A stretch of DNA of 64,000 nt from Dasania marina DSM 21967 (GTDB lineage: Bacteria; Pseudomonadota; Gammaproteobacteria; Pseudomonadales; Dasaniaceae). A program made the translations under genes and the position numbers. Positions 34,691 through 41,907 of the stretch are shown piece by piece. Position 1 is the stretch's first letter. The number at the start of each line of letters is the position of its first letter. The stretch spans positions 1-64,000 of the forward strand of contig NZ_KB891578.1 in NCBI RefSeq assembly GCF_000373485.1, in the 5' to 3' direction. The notes below the pieces were generated by a model. The model ran no database searches. It was given only the letters and a program-made list of their open reading frames with translations, and was not told the origin of the DNA.

Positions 34691-34888
34691 ATGTTGGTAT
34701 TAACGAGACGGGTTGGCGAAACCTTGATTATTGGTGATGATGTTAAAATCACGGTATTGGCGAGTAAAGGTAATCAGGTTCGTATTGGTATTACCGCCCC
34801 TAAAGACGTAGAAGTGCATCGTGAAGAGATTTATGAGCGCATACACGGCACGGCAACCAAACCCCAAGGTGATGAAGAGAGTGAGTAA
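34691..34888 (+). CDS. csrA: Carbon storage regulator CsrA
   Basis: RNA-binding global regulator of 65 residues that blocks or alters translation by binding GGA motifs. The sequence starts [18 protein letters not shown] and keeps the RNA-contact parts (LTRR at the N-terminus; [19 protein letters not shown] near the C-terminus). Only the last 15 residues are variable. It is followed by a small hairpin terminator at 34922. In many gammaproteobacteria csrA lies beside alaS and recA; here recA is about 12 kb away. Confidence 0.97.
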   Translation: MLVLTRRVGETLIIGDDVKITVLASKGNQVRIGITAPKDVEVHREEIYERIHGTATKPQGDEESE

Positions 34889-34921
34889 GCTAAGCGCCCG
34901 ATAAGCGACGCTAGCTTATGC

Positions 34922-34942
34922 CTGAATCATAATTCAGTTTTT
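34922..34942 (+). terminator. Terminator after csrA
   Basis: A 6-bp stem (CTGAAT and ATTCAG, loop CATA) followed directly by TTTTT. It lies between the convergent csrA and DUF3127 genes. Confidence 0.65.
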
Positions 34943-34956
34943 ATATATTGGGCAGC

Positions 34957-35358
34957 TTAAAACGGGATATCATCGTCAAAGCTAGAATTGTTTTGCGGCA
35001 CAAAGCCCGCAGCTTCATAGCTGGCCAGCGGCGGGGCTTGCTGATCCATAGACGTATTCAGGCTTTCAACCTTCCAGGCTTGTAAGCTGGTAAAGCACTT
35101 TTCAGGGTTGCCATTGCCCGACCACAGGCGCCCCGATAGGTTAAACTGCGCTTTTATTTCATCGCCTATTTGGTAGGCATCCATTAGCGCGCATTTATCT
35201 TTTATAAGCTCTAGGGCTACGTGATTAGGGTAGGTGCTGTTTTCACCTTCGCCAGTGAGCTTTAATACAAACTCACGCTTGGTAAATCCATTGCTGCCGT
35301 ATTCAGTGGTTGCACCTATAGAATGGATTAAACCTTGGATTTCAAAACTTGTAGACAT
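34957..35358 (-). CDS. DUF3127 single-strand-binding-like protein
   Basis: Protein of 133 residues. The ATG at 35358 is chosen over one 15 bases upstream, because AGGAA stands 5-6 bases before it. The N-terminal 100 residues (FEIQGLIHSIGATTEYGSNG, KREFVLKLTG, DEIKAQFNLSGRLW) form an OB-fold-like DUF3127 domain. The acidic end SSFDDDIPF is strikingly like the C-terminal tip of SSB (DDDIPF), which binds repair proteins. The family is mostly known from Bacteroidetes and phages. Inference: a single-stranded DNA-binding protein with an SSB-type interaction tail. Confidence 0.75.
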   Translation of the reverse strand: MSTSFEIQGLIHSIGATTEYGSNGFTKREFVLKLTGEGENSTYPNHVALELIKDKCALMDAYQIGDEIKAQFNLSGRLWSGNGNPEKCFTSLQAWKVESLNTSMDQQAPPLASYEAAGFVPQNNSSFDDDIPF

Positions 35359-36084
35359 GGTAGGTTCCTGCAAAATAAGTGGCGCGATAGTAGCACCTTT
35401 ATAAAGGCTTATTAAGCGCTGTTATTAATAAATTAGAGAGCTAGGCAGGCAATTATAAAATGTCTAAATTTGTGGCCTAGGCCCCCCATTTTAATGGGCT
35501 TATTACCGCATGGTCTAGCGTATAGTTGTTTATAGCTTGGGTGTTTAGCTAGTCATCGCCTGATGTTAGTGCTGCTGTAGCGGTGAAATTTGGCTAAGCA
35601 CCGTTAATTAATCTATAGTTTTGCTTGTTTATTGCACAAGAGGGTGTTTGAAGTATTGGTTGCCAGCGCATTTCAGCGTATGATGGGCAACTTTATTGTT
35701 CACGCTTTAGCCATTTTATGGCTATGACTCCACTGCCACAGTAGTTGGCTTGGTGCTAGGGAGTTGTGACAAAGACTTATCCGAGTATCGTCTGATGCTC
35801 TTTAAGCTAACTTAAGGCGCCTTGTGGCGGCTTGATATAGGAAGCTTTAAACGCTTATATCGTTTTTGAATTCTGTAAAAATGGATTGCCCTTTGATAGC
35901 TAGGTCGTGTTAATGCCTAAGCATTCTTCTATAGCCTTGGCTATTTTGTTTGCTAGCGGCTGGACGCTGCTTAGCCTATACCAGCGTGATGCTAATGGCG
36001 GTGCCAATTAGCATGATGATATCTCGCTAAAACAAAGACGTAATAATAGATTGCTTTCACAATGATAAATAATGAGGTGTAAAA
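35359..36084. other. Long intergenic region before cold-shock gene
   Basis: 726 bases with no large gene. It holds a perfect hairpin at 35708-35724 (TAGCCAT, loop TTT, ATGGCTA) and one small open frame (35913-36011). A long untranslated leader would be normal for a cold-shock gene, so part of this may be its 5' leader. Confidence 0.5.
35913..36011 (+). CDS. Possible 32-residue membrane peptide
   Basis: ATG at 35913 to TAG at 36009-36011 encodes a peptide with one hydrophobic segment (SIALAILFASGWTLLSLY) and a short polar tail, a typical small-membrane-protein plan. The ribosome site is weak (AGGTCG, 6 bases off). No family is recognised. It could equally be chance. Confidence 0.25.
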   Translation: MPKHSSIALAILFASGWTLLSLYQRDANGGAN

Positions 36085-36366
36085 CTGATTACTGCAGTTA
36101 AGAAGTGGTTTCGCGATAAAGAGTATGGTTTTCTCGATAATGGCGAAGGCCCGGATATCATGGTTCGCAAGGCTGACTTGCTGAATTGCCAGTTTTTAAA
36201 AGTGGGTGTGCAGGTTGAGTTTGAGTGCCATCCAGGTAAAACAGGGTTAATCGCCAAAAAGGTCAAATTGAAGAAAGAGACCGGCGGCAATCCAAATGGT
36301 GGCAACGGTCAGGGGCATGATAATCGTGGTAACAAGCAGCCTTTTCGCTTTGGCGTCATGCGATAA
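36085..36366 (+). CDS. Cold-shock-domain protein with non-AUG start
   Basis: The reading frame gives ITAVKKWFRDKEYGFLDNGE, a cold-shock domain with the RNP1-like KEYGFL, then DIMVRKADLL and VEFECHPGKTGLIAKKVKL, and a Gly/Asn-rich tail (about 72-85). Family proteins start directly before this point, but the only codons available are CTG at 36085 or ATT at 36088; a TGA stops the frame just upstream. GAGGTG at 36074-36079 is well spaced for CTG. An ATG at 36160 would remove the first beta strands and is unlikely. So the gene uses a rare start codon or carries a point mutation in its start. Product: about 94 residues, RNA-binding. Confidence 0.7.
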   Translation: MITAVKKWFRDKEYGFLDNGEGPDIMVRKADLLNCQFLKVGVQVEFECHPGKTGLIAKKVKLKKETGGNPNGGNGQGHDNRGNKQPFRFGVMR

Positions 36367-36536
36367 CGTGCTAGCTGCGGCCAGGCCTTTGTTTCTATAC
36401 CCTGTAGGGTAAAACTGCTATGATGCGCCGTCCAGCCGCCTGTGTTATTCAGCCAGCGCGCTGGGCTATTCTATTATTGATCCATTTACTGACTTACCTA
36501 TTCCTTAGGCATTACTTATTTTATTAGGCAAACACC

Positions 36537-36875
36537 ATGAGCAAAGAAGTTGTTAGAAGCCGTCGTCTTCGTAAAAAATTGTACTTAGATGAATTCGCTA
36601 TTTTAGGCTTTGAATTTACCTGCACTATCAATACCGAATCAGATGCTGATTACGAACAGTTCTTTGATAGCTTCGCAGATGTCGTTGAAGGCCGTGATTT
36701 ATTTGTAAGCCTTGACGGTGAGCACGACAAATTAACCGGTTTTGTTTCTTCCGGCGGCCGCTATAGCTCTGCCACCGAAGAAGATAGAAAAGCCATAGAA
36801 GAGGCATTGAACTCTTATAGCATTATGAGCGATGTCACTATCGGCCAGTTGGTTGACGCCTGCTACGAAGCGTAA
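36537..36875 (+). CDS. yggL: 50S ribosome-binding protein YggL (DUF469)
   Basis: Small protein of 112 residues similar to E. coli YggL, which associates with the large ribosomal subunit. Shared features are the basic start RSRRLRKKLYLDEFAILGFE and the acidic middle with DGEHDKLTGFVSSGGRYS. TTAGGC precedes the ATG. It follows the cold-shock gene by 170 bases on the same strand, and both products concern RNA or ribosomes. Confidence 0.82.
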   Translation: MSKEVVRSRRLRKKLYLDEFAILGFEFTCTINTESDADYEQFFDSFADVVEGRDLFVSLDGEHDKLTGFVSSGGRYSSATEEDRKAIEEALNSYSIMSDVTIGQLVDACYEA

Positions 36876-36984
36876 GCTGTGTTTTGATATCAATGGTCTA
36901 ATACCAATATTCTAATACGTTGATCTGAAATAGCCCAAGCCATAATAATAACAAGGGCTATAAAACACGCTTGGTCTGTTCGCT

Positions 36985-37488
36985 ATGCTAATACGCAAAT
37001 ACTTGGGCCATTATCCCCCGCACATTATTCAACAGGTTGAATCCTTGCTCGCGCAGGGTCGCTTGGCTGATTTTTTATTAAAGCGTTACCCCTCAGTTCA
37101 TGAGCTGAACAACAACCAGCAATTACGCAGCTATGTGCAGGATTTAAAAAACCGCTATTTAAAAAAGTCCTCGCCGCTAAGCAAGGTGATTTACGATGAC
37201 AACTTACATGTATTGCACAACGCCTTAGGTATGCACAGCAGTGTTTCGCGGGTGCAGGGCAACAAGCTGAAACGTAAAAATGAAATTCGCATTAGCGCCG
37301 TATTTAAAAAAGTGCCAGAGCCTTTTTTAACGATGATAGCGGTACATGAATTGGCTCATTTAAAAGAGTCCGAGCACAATAAAGCTTTTTACCGCCTCTG
37401 TAGCTATATGCTGCCTGATTATCAACAACTAGAATTTGATGCTCGCTTGTATTTAGTGCAGCTAGAAGCAAACGGCCCCATTTATTAA
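36985..37488 (+). CDS. YgjP-like zinc metallopeptidase
   Basis: Protein of 167 residues of the YgjP-like (DUF45) metallopeptidase group. The zinc motif HELAH occurs in TMIAVHELAHLKESEHNKAF, with the third His in SEHNKAFYRL and a conserved tail DYQQLEFDARLYL. It lacks a signal peptide and so is cytoplasmic. The substrate is unknown. The exonuclease gene follows after 9 bases, so the two are likely co-transcribed. Confidence 0.8.
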   Translation: MLIRKYLGHYPPHIIQQVESLLAQGRLADFLLKRYPSVHELNNNQQLRSYVQDLKNRYLKKSSPLSKVIYDDNLHVLHNALGMHSSVSRVQGNKLKRKNEIRISAVFKKVPEPFLTMIAVHELAHLKESEHNKAFYRLCSYMLPDYQQLEFDARLYLVQLEANGPIY

Positions 37489-37497
37489 GGGTGAAAT

Positions 37498-38112
37498 ATG
37501 AGCTGTAATGCCAACGACATAGTGGTACTGGATTTTGAAACCACGGGCCTCTCGCCGCTACAGGGTGATAGAGCTATAGAGATAGGTGCGGTGCGTATAG
37601 TTGATGGCGTGGCAGTTGATCGCTTTCAGTCCTTGATGAATCCTGGCTTTAAGGTCAGTGGCTTTATTAGCCAGTACACGGGCATCAGCAATGCCATGTT
37701 GCGGCAAGCGCCGCCTTGCGCAGAAGTGATGGATGGCTTTGCCGACTTTATCGCGGATAGTAATTTATTGGCCCACAACGCCAGCTTTGATAAACGTTTT
37801 TTAGATGCTGAGCTGGCCCATATTCAGCGTCGTTACCGTGGTGAATTTAGTTGTTCATTATTAGTGTCTAGGCGTATCTACCCGGCTGCCCCCAACCATC
37901 AATTGGCGACTTTACTGAACTATGCCAATATTGCAGCGGATGGTGATTTTCACCGAGCATTATATGATTCAGAGATGACGGCTAAACTATGGCTGGCGTT
38001 ATTGCAAACTATAGGCGAGCGCTGTGGCTTGCAGCAAGTGCCTTTTTCGTTAGTGAAAAAGCTAGTAAAAGTGCCTAAAAAATCGGTGGCTGATTTTTTG
38101 GCGCAGTGGTAG
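37498..38112 (+). CDS. DEDDh 3'-5' exonuclease (DnaQ-like)
   Basis: Exonuclease of 204 residues. ExoI contains the first Asp and Glu (VVLDFETTGLSP), ExoII LLAHNASFDKRFLD the second Asp, and ExoIII HRALYDSEMTAKLW the last His and Asp (H-x4-D), so all four acidic positions are present. It resembles the PolC/DnaQ-like stand-alone family, not the polymerase epsilon subunit, being shorter and lacking the C-terminal binding region. AAGGGTG precedes the ATG. Role probably in DNA or RNA end trimming. Confidence 0.86.
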   Translation: MSCNANDIVVLDFETTGLSPLQGDRAIEIGAVRIVDGVAVDRFQSLMNPGFKVSGFISQYTGISNAMLRQAPPCAEVMDGFADFIADSNLLAHNASFDKRFLDAELAHIQRRYRGEFSCSLLVSRRIYPAAPNHQLATLLNYANIAADGDFHRALYDSEMTAKLWLALLQTIGERCGLQQVPFSLVKKLVKVPKKSVADFLAQW

Positions 38113-38172
38113 TTATGCATTTAACGGTAGCTTCGATAGGATTTTGTAAGCGGTATTTTTATAGGATTACCC

Positions 38173-38796
38173 ATGTATCACGGTGAAAAGCTCAATAGCA
38201 TTACCCATTTAATAGGGGCCGTGCTGGCCCTGGTGGGTTTTGGCGCCTTGTTAACGATTAGCATTCAGCTGCAAAGCTGGCGGCATATACTAAGCTTTAG
38301 TGTGTTCGGGGTGACCTTAATTTTGCTGTATACCATGTCCACGCTGTATCACAGCTTTCATCCGCCTAAGCTGAAGAGAATTTTTCAAAAGCTAGACCAT
38401 ATCGCCATTTATTTATTAATAGCCGGCACCTATACCCCGTATATGCTGGTGTCACTGCAAGACGATGGCATGCTGATGTTGGCGGTGGTTTGGAGCCTAG
38501 CGTTGGTGGGGCTGTTATTAGATGCGCTAGTACCTAAGCGCATTGTATGGCTGCAAGTCATTATTTACGTGGTAATGGGATGGGTGTGCACCGTGCAATA
38601 CAGTGCGCTGCAGGCGGCAATATCCGAGGTCGGCGTTGCTTGGCTGACAGCGGGTGGCTTGGCTTATACCGTGGGTATCGTATTTTACTTATTGGGTAAT
38701 GTAAGCAACTTTCGCCATGCCCATGGCATTTGGCATTTGTTTGTTTTAATGGGCTCGCTGTGTCACTTTATTTCAATTGTGGGCTATGTGCGATAA
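38173..38796 (+). CDS. trhA: Hemolysin III/TrhA-family membrane protein
   Basis: Integral membrane protein of 207 residues with seven hydrophobic helices. Signature residues of the PAQR/hemolysin-III family are seen: HGEKLNSITHLIGA, STLYHSFHP (conserved Ser and His), KLDHIAIYLLIAGTYTPY (Asp-His) and GIWHLFVLMGSLCHF (His-x3-His type). Bacterial members (TrhA, YqfA) affect membrane lipid and energy homeostasis. A start at 38173 with TAGGATT upstream. Confidence 0.9.
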   Translation: MYHGEKLNSITHLIGAVLALVGFGALLTISIQLQSWRHILSFSVFGVTLILLYTMSTLYHSFHPPKLKRIFQKLDHIAIYLLIAGTYTPYMLVSLQDDGMLMLAVVWSLALVGLLLDALVPKRIVWLQVIIYVVMGWVCTVQYSALQAAISEVGVAWLTAGGLAYTVGIVFYLLGNVSNFRHAHGIWHLFVLMGSLCHFISIVGYVR

Positions 38797-38810
38797 CACT
38801 AGGAGTGAAT

Positions 38811-39566
38811 ATGAAAGCGATTAAACGTAGGCAATTACTAGGAATGCTGTTGTGTTGTTCAGTGGTTACATCAGTGTCGGTCTATGCTGAAGATAGCTGG
38901 TGGCAAAAAGGCCTTAACAGCCTTAAAACACTGAAGGCCGACCAGCCTATAGCCAGCGAGCTCAGCGCCGATGATATGGCTGCGGCGTTTAAGCAAGCCT
39001 TGCAGTTGGGGTCGGATAAAGTCGTCACCCAATTGGCCAAGGTGGACGGCTTTAACACCGACCCCGCTATACACATACCCTTGCCCGCAGCGATTAACCA
39101 GGCTAAGGCTTTACTCGATAAAGTTGGTATGGCCGCGGCAGTTGACGAGCTGGAACTCAAGTTAAACCGTGCTGCAGAACTGGCAACGCCGAAAGCCCAA
39201 GCCTTATTTGTAGAGGCTATTAAAACCATGACTTTTGACGATGTACGGGCTATCTATCAAGGCCCCGAAGATTCCGCTACCCAATACTTTAAAAGCAAAA
39301 TGCAGAGTTCGCTAGCCGCCGAGATGCAGCCCATCGTGAATGACAGCTTGTCCCAAGTCGGCGCGATTAAAGTTTACGAACAGCTAATTAGCGAATATAA
39401 AAGCCTACCCTTTGTGCCGGACTTAACCGCCAACTTAAACGAGCATGTAGTGAATAAAGGCATGGATGGAATATTTTATTATTTGGCAAAAGAAGAAGCT
39501 GCAATCAGAAAAGACCCAGTGCAGCAAACCACCGTATTGCTAAAGAAAGTATTTGGTAGCCAATAA
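38811..39566 (+). CDS. DUF4197 exported protein
   Basis: Exported protein of 251 residues. ATG at 38811 with AGGAG 6-10 bases upstream; the open frame back to 38730 overlaps trhA and is not used. Signal peptide (LLGMLLCCSVVTSVSVYA) and a mature helical DUF4197 domain: GLNSLKTL, SADDMAAAFKQALQLGSDKVVTQL, AIHIPLP and the C-terminal VNKGMDGIFYYLAKEEAAIR with the usual RT/DP-type ending KDPVQQTTVLLKKVFG. The family is widespread in Gram-negative bacteria and uncharacterised. 14 bases separate it from trhA. Confidence 0.85.
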   Translation: MKAIKRRQLLGMLLCCSVVTSVSVYAEDSWWQKGLNSLKTLKADQPIASELSADDMAAAFKQALQLGSDKVVTQLAKVDGFNTDPAIHIPLPAAINQAKALLDKVGMAAAVDELELKLNRAAELATPKAQALFVEAIKTMTFDDVRAIYQGPEDSATQYFKSKMQSSLAAEMQPIVNDSLSQVGAIKVYEQLISEYKSLPFVPDLTANLNEHVVNKGMDGIFYYLAKEEAAIRKDPVQQTTVLLKKVFGSQ

Positions 39567-39727
39567 TATAGCGGCATTAAGCTACTGGCTTAATCGTGTA
39601 GACAGCGCTAATTATATTGACTATGCTCAGGATGTTTTTGGAACTCGTGGCTAGCTATAGTATCAAAGCGTCTAGGCACGGTAGTTTAATAACCGTTTGT
39701 ACTTTTATTACATAGTAAAATATTCTC

Positions 39728-40018
39728 ATGGCGCAGTTGTTTTTATACTTAACTCTCTTCCTTGCCACTACCGTAGGTATGGGAGAAGGGTACTCGTTAA
39801 ACGCCGAAAGCCTAGTCGATGATAATACTGTTTGTTTTGATCAAACAGAGATTGATGTTGATAGCGACACCGATAGCTCCGATGCTTGTAGTGTTAGTGG
39901 CAGGCAATTTTTTGCCGAGCTGCTTGCGCCAGGCCATATTACTAGCCATAGGAATTTCTTAGCCTCAGCGTACCGCCCCCACCATCCTATTCGCGCACCT
40001 CCTTACGTCCTAAGTTAG
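39728..40018 (+). CDS. Hypothetical exported small protein
   Basis: Protein of 96 residues with an N-terminal hydrophobic stretch (LFLYLTLFLATTVGMG) that looks like a signal peptide, an acidic middle (TEIDVDSDTDSSDACS) and a His/Pro-rich end (PHHPIRAPP). No family is recognised and no strong ribosome site is visible. Located 52 bases before the HPF-like gene on the same strand, so it could be the first gene of that unit. Confidence 0.45.
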   Translation: MAQLFLYLTLFLATTVGMGEGYSLNAESLVDDNTVCFDQTEIDVDSDTDSSDACSVSGRQFFAELLAPGHITSHRNFLASAYRPHHPIRAPPYVLS

Positions 40019-40069
40019 TTTTTTGCACCGGCACTTGCCGGAACATTAATCGCTTAGGAGTACATTCTA

Positions 40070-40411
40070 ATGATTGTATCTATTACCTTCCGTCATGGTA
40101 CGGAGGATAAGCCCCTGCGCCGCCATATAGGCCAGGAGTTATTATCCTTTCCGTTGCATGCCGCCAATATCACTCGCATCCAAGTTGTGTTTAGTAAAGA
40201 AAAACAGCACGAGCAAAAGGATGATGTGATCGGCTGCCATATTTCTATACACATCCCTAATAAACATCCCGTTGATATTTATGAGTATCAGGCCAATGAG
40301 GCGCTGGCATTTGATCGCGCGCAAGAGCGGGTCATAGGCAAGCTGATACAAATCAATAGCAGCCATAATCGCTGTCAAAAAATTTACCACCGGGCGTCCA
40401 TAGGAATTTAA
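40070..40411 (+). CDS. HPF/RaiA-like ribosome-associated protein
   Basis: Protein of 113 residues resembling the ribosome hibernation-promoting factor family. It shows the beta-alpha-beta pattern starting VSITFRHGTEDKPLRRHI, followed by RIQVVFSKEKQH and HISIHIPNKHPVDIYEYQAN, with a C-terminal helix containing AQERVIGKLI. AGGAG precedes the ATG. The CBS-domain gene begins 4 bases after its stop. Inference: protects idle ribosomes or acts on a related target during stress. Confidence 0.7.
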   Translation: MIVSITFRHGTEDKPLRRHIGQELLSFPLHAANITRIQVVFSKEKQHEQKDDVIGCHISIHIPNKHPVDIYEYQANEALAFDRAQERVIGKLIQINSSHNRCQKIYHRASIGI

Positions 40412-40415
40412 CACC

Positions 40416-40976
40416 ATGAAAAAACTTAATTTTTTTGCAACAAGCAGTATTGATGAGTTGGCTCAGCCCATGATGGCTAAAGAGCTAAGTGAATATTCAT
40501 CAGCATTGAGTGTTTTAAATGATTTTGCCAAACAGCAGCCTTTATTGATAGCGGCATCGGCCACGGCGGTAGATGCTGAAAATATTATGCATCAGTCCCA
40601 TGTCAGTGTGATGTTGGTGGTTGACCAAGATGGACACTTTATAGGGCTTATTAATACCGAAGATTTAAATGAGCAGGGGATAATGAAAAAGTTATCGAAA
40701 GGCTTTAAACGCAGCGAATTATTAGTCAGTGACTTTATGCGGCCCAAAAGCCAGCTACAGGCTTTTGATTATAAAGAATTATCAGCAGCCAGCATTGTCG
40801 ATGTGATTAATACCTTTAAGGAGAGTGGCCAACAATTGGGCTTGGTGATCGATAGGCAGCTGCACAGCATACGCGGCTTATTATCGACCAGCGACATTGC
40901 TAAAAAGCTGCGCCTGCCTGTGGATATTGAAGTCAAATCGAGTTTTTCCCATGTGCTGGCACAGATGCATCATTAA
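40416..40976 (+). CDS. CBS-domain protein
   Basis: Soluble protein of 186 residues with two CBS motifs: PLLIAASATAVDAENIMHQS with VMLVVDQDGHFIGLINTEDL (about 45-90) and SIVDVINTFKESGQQLGLVI with GLLSTSDIAKKL (about 128-170). CBS pairs usually bind adenine nucleotides. No effector domain is attached. It is coupled to the HPF-like gene (4-base gap) and precedes a cytochrome c gene by 16 bases, suggesting one transcript concerned with energy state or low-oxygen adaptation (inference). Confidence 0.8.
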   Translation: MKKLNFFATSSIDELAQPMMAKELSEYSSALSVLNDFAKQQPLLIAASATAVDAENIMHQSHVSVMLVVDQDGHFIGLINTEDLNEQGIMKKLSKGFKRSELLVSDFMRPKSQLQAFDYKELSAASIVDVINTFKESGQQLGLVIDRQLHSIRGLLSTSDIAKKLRLPVDIEVKSSFSHVLAQMHH

Positions 40977-40992
40977 TAGAGAGAGCTGAATT

Positions 40993-41310
40993 GTGAAGAG
41001 AGTAATGAAAAAATCCATGATGAAATTTATGGTGTTAAGTTGTGTTAGTTTAGCGGCTTATAACGCGACGGCCGCAGATATCAATGCCGGCAAGGCAAAG
41101 TCGGCCATGTGCGCGGGCTGCCATGGCGCGGCAGGTGTTTCTGCAATAGCAATTTATCCTAATCTGGCGGGACAGAAAGCGCCTTATCTAGAAAAGCAGC
41201 TTAATAATTTTCGCAGTGGCAGTCGAATAGACCCGGTGATGTCGGCGATGGCTAAGCCTTTAAGCGATACGGATATAGCGAATTTGGCAGCGTACTTTTC
41301 TAGCTTGTAA
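40993..41310 (+). CDS. Periplasmic cytochrome c (class I)
   Basis: Mono-haem c-type cytochrome of about 105 residues. It has a signal peptide ([16 protein letters not shown]), the haem motif CAGCH in [15 protein letters not shown] and a distal Met in the [13 protein letters not shown] segment, with the C-terminal helix [12 protein letters not shown]. It is of the c4/c553 type and carries electrons in the periplasm. A GTG at 40993 and an ATG at 41005 are both possible starts; the ATG gives the more usual signal peptide length. Confidence 0.88.
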   Translation: MKRVMKKSMMKFMVLSCVSLAAYNATAADINAGKAKSAMCAGCHGAAGVSAIAIYPNLAGQKAPYLEKQLNNFRSGSRIDPVMSAMAKPLSDTDIANLAAYFSSL

Positions 41311-41343
41311 GCGGGCGGTGCGGGCAGGGCTATATAGGCCTGC

Positions 41344-41376
41344 AGCACCTACTCGGGCAAGGCTTGCCTAGGTGCT
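41344..41376. other. Strong hairpin between cytochrome c and next gene
   Basis: AGCACCTA and TAGGTGCT (8 bp) enclose a second stem GGCAAG/CTTGCC. There is no T run, so it may be an mRNA-processing or attenuation structure and not a plain terminator. Confidence 0.4.
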
Positions 41377-41428
41377 GGCGAGCAGGGCATGATATGGCCT
41401 TTCGTGTAATAACGACGAGGTCGAGTTT

Positions 41429-41812
41429 ATGTCTGTTTCGCCAATTACCTGCATTATCAATGGCAATGTGTATAAGTTAACTGCCCACGACAGCTTGCCG
41501 GTGCAACAAATGCCCGCAGCCGATAGGCAGCAATTATTAAGCGTATTGGCGTTGGTGCAGCGCTGCGAGCAGCAATCTAAGGTGGCAGTGCAACAAGCGG
41601 TACAGGTGGCCAGCGGGCAGGGTTCTGCTAGCACGACCAGTACGGCAAGCGCCAAGCCAGAGCGTTTGGGCAGCGGCGATGTAGACGCCTTAATGGCTAG
41701 GTTGATACAAGAGGAGCAGCAAAACAAAAAGCCCGCGCTCAGCAAGCAGCGCTTGCTACGTAATGTGTTGCTGACGATAGCGGTGATTATTGTGCTAACG
41801 TTAATTTTCTAA
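41429..41812 (+). CDS. Hypothetical tail-anchored protein
   Basis: Protein of 127 residues with no signal peptide, a Gln/Ser/Ala-rich low-complexity middle (about 55-80) and a single C-terminal membrane helix (NVLLTIAVIIVLTLIF) that ends the protein. This is the plan of a tail-anchored inner-membrane protein facing the cytoplasm. I recognise no family. ACGAGG lies upstream of the ATG. A bidirectional terminator follows. Confidence 0.65.
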   Translation: MSVSPITCIINGNVYKLTAHDSLPVQQMPAADRQQLLSVLALVQRCEQQSKVAVQQAVQVASGQGSASTTSTASAKPERLGSGDVDALMARLIQEEQQNKKPALSKQRLLRNVLLTIAVIIVLTLIF

Positions 41813-41829
41813 TCTTGCTACCAATAATA

Positions 41830-41863
41830 AAAAAGCCCCCATTGATTTCAGTGGGGGCTTTTT
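41830..41863. terminator. Bidirectional terminator
   Basis: Perfect 12-bp stem AAAAAGCCCCCA/TGGGGGCTTTTT with a 10-base loop. A-runs and T-runs on both sides suit termination of both the plus-strand gene and the convergent TonB receptor gene. Confidence 0.92.
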
Positions 41864-41907
41864 CGTTTAGCGAATAAACTAGCTAACTATTTTAGCAATA
41901 GTTGGTT

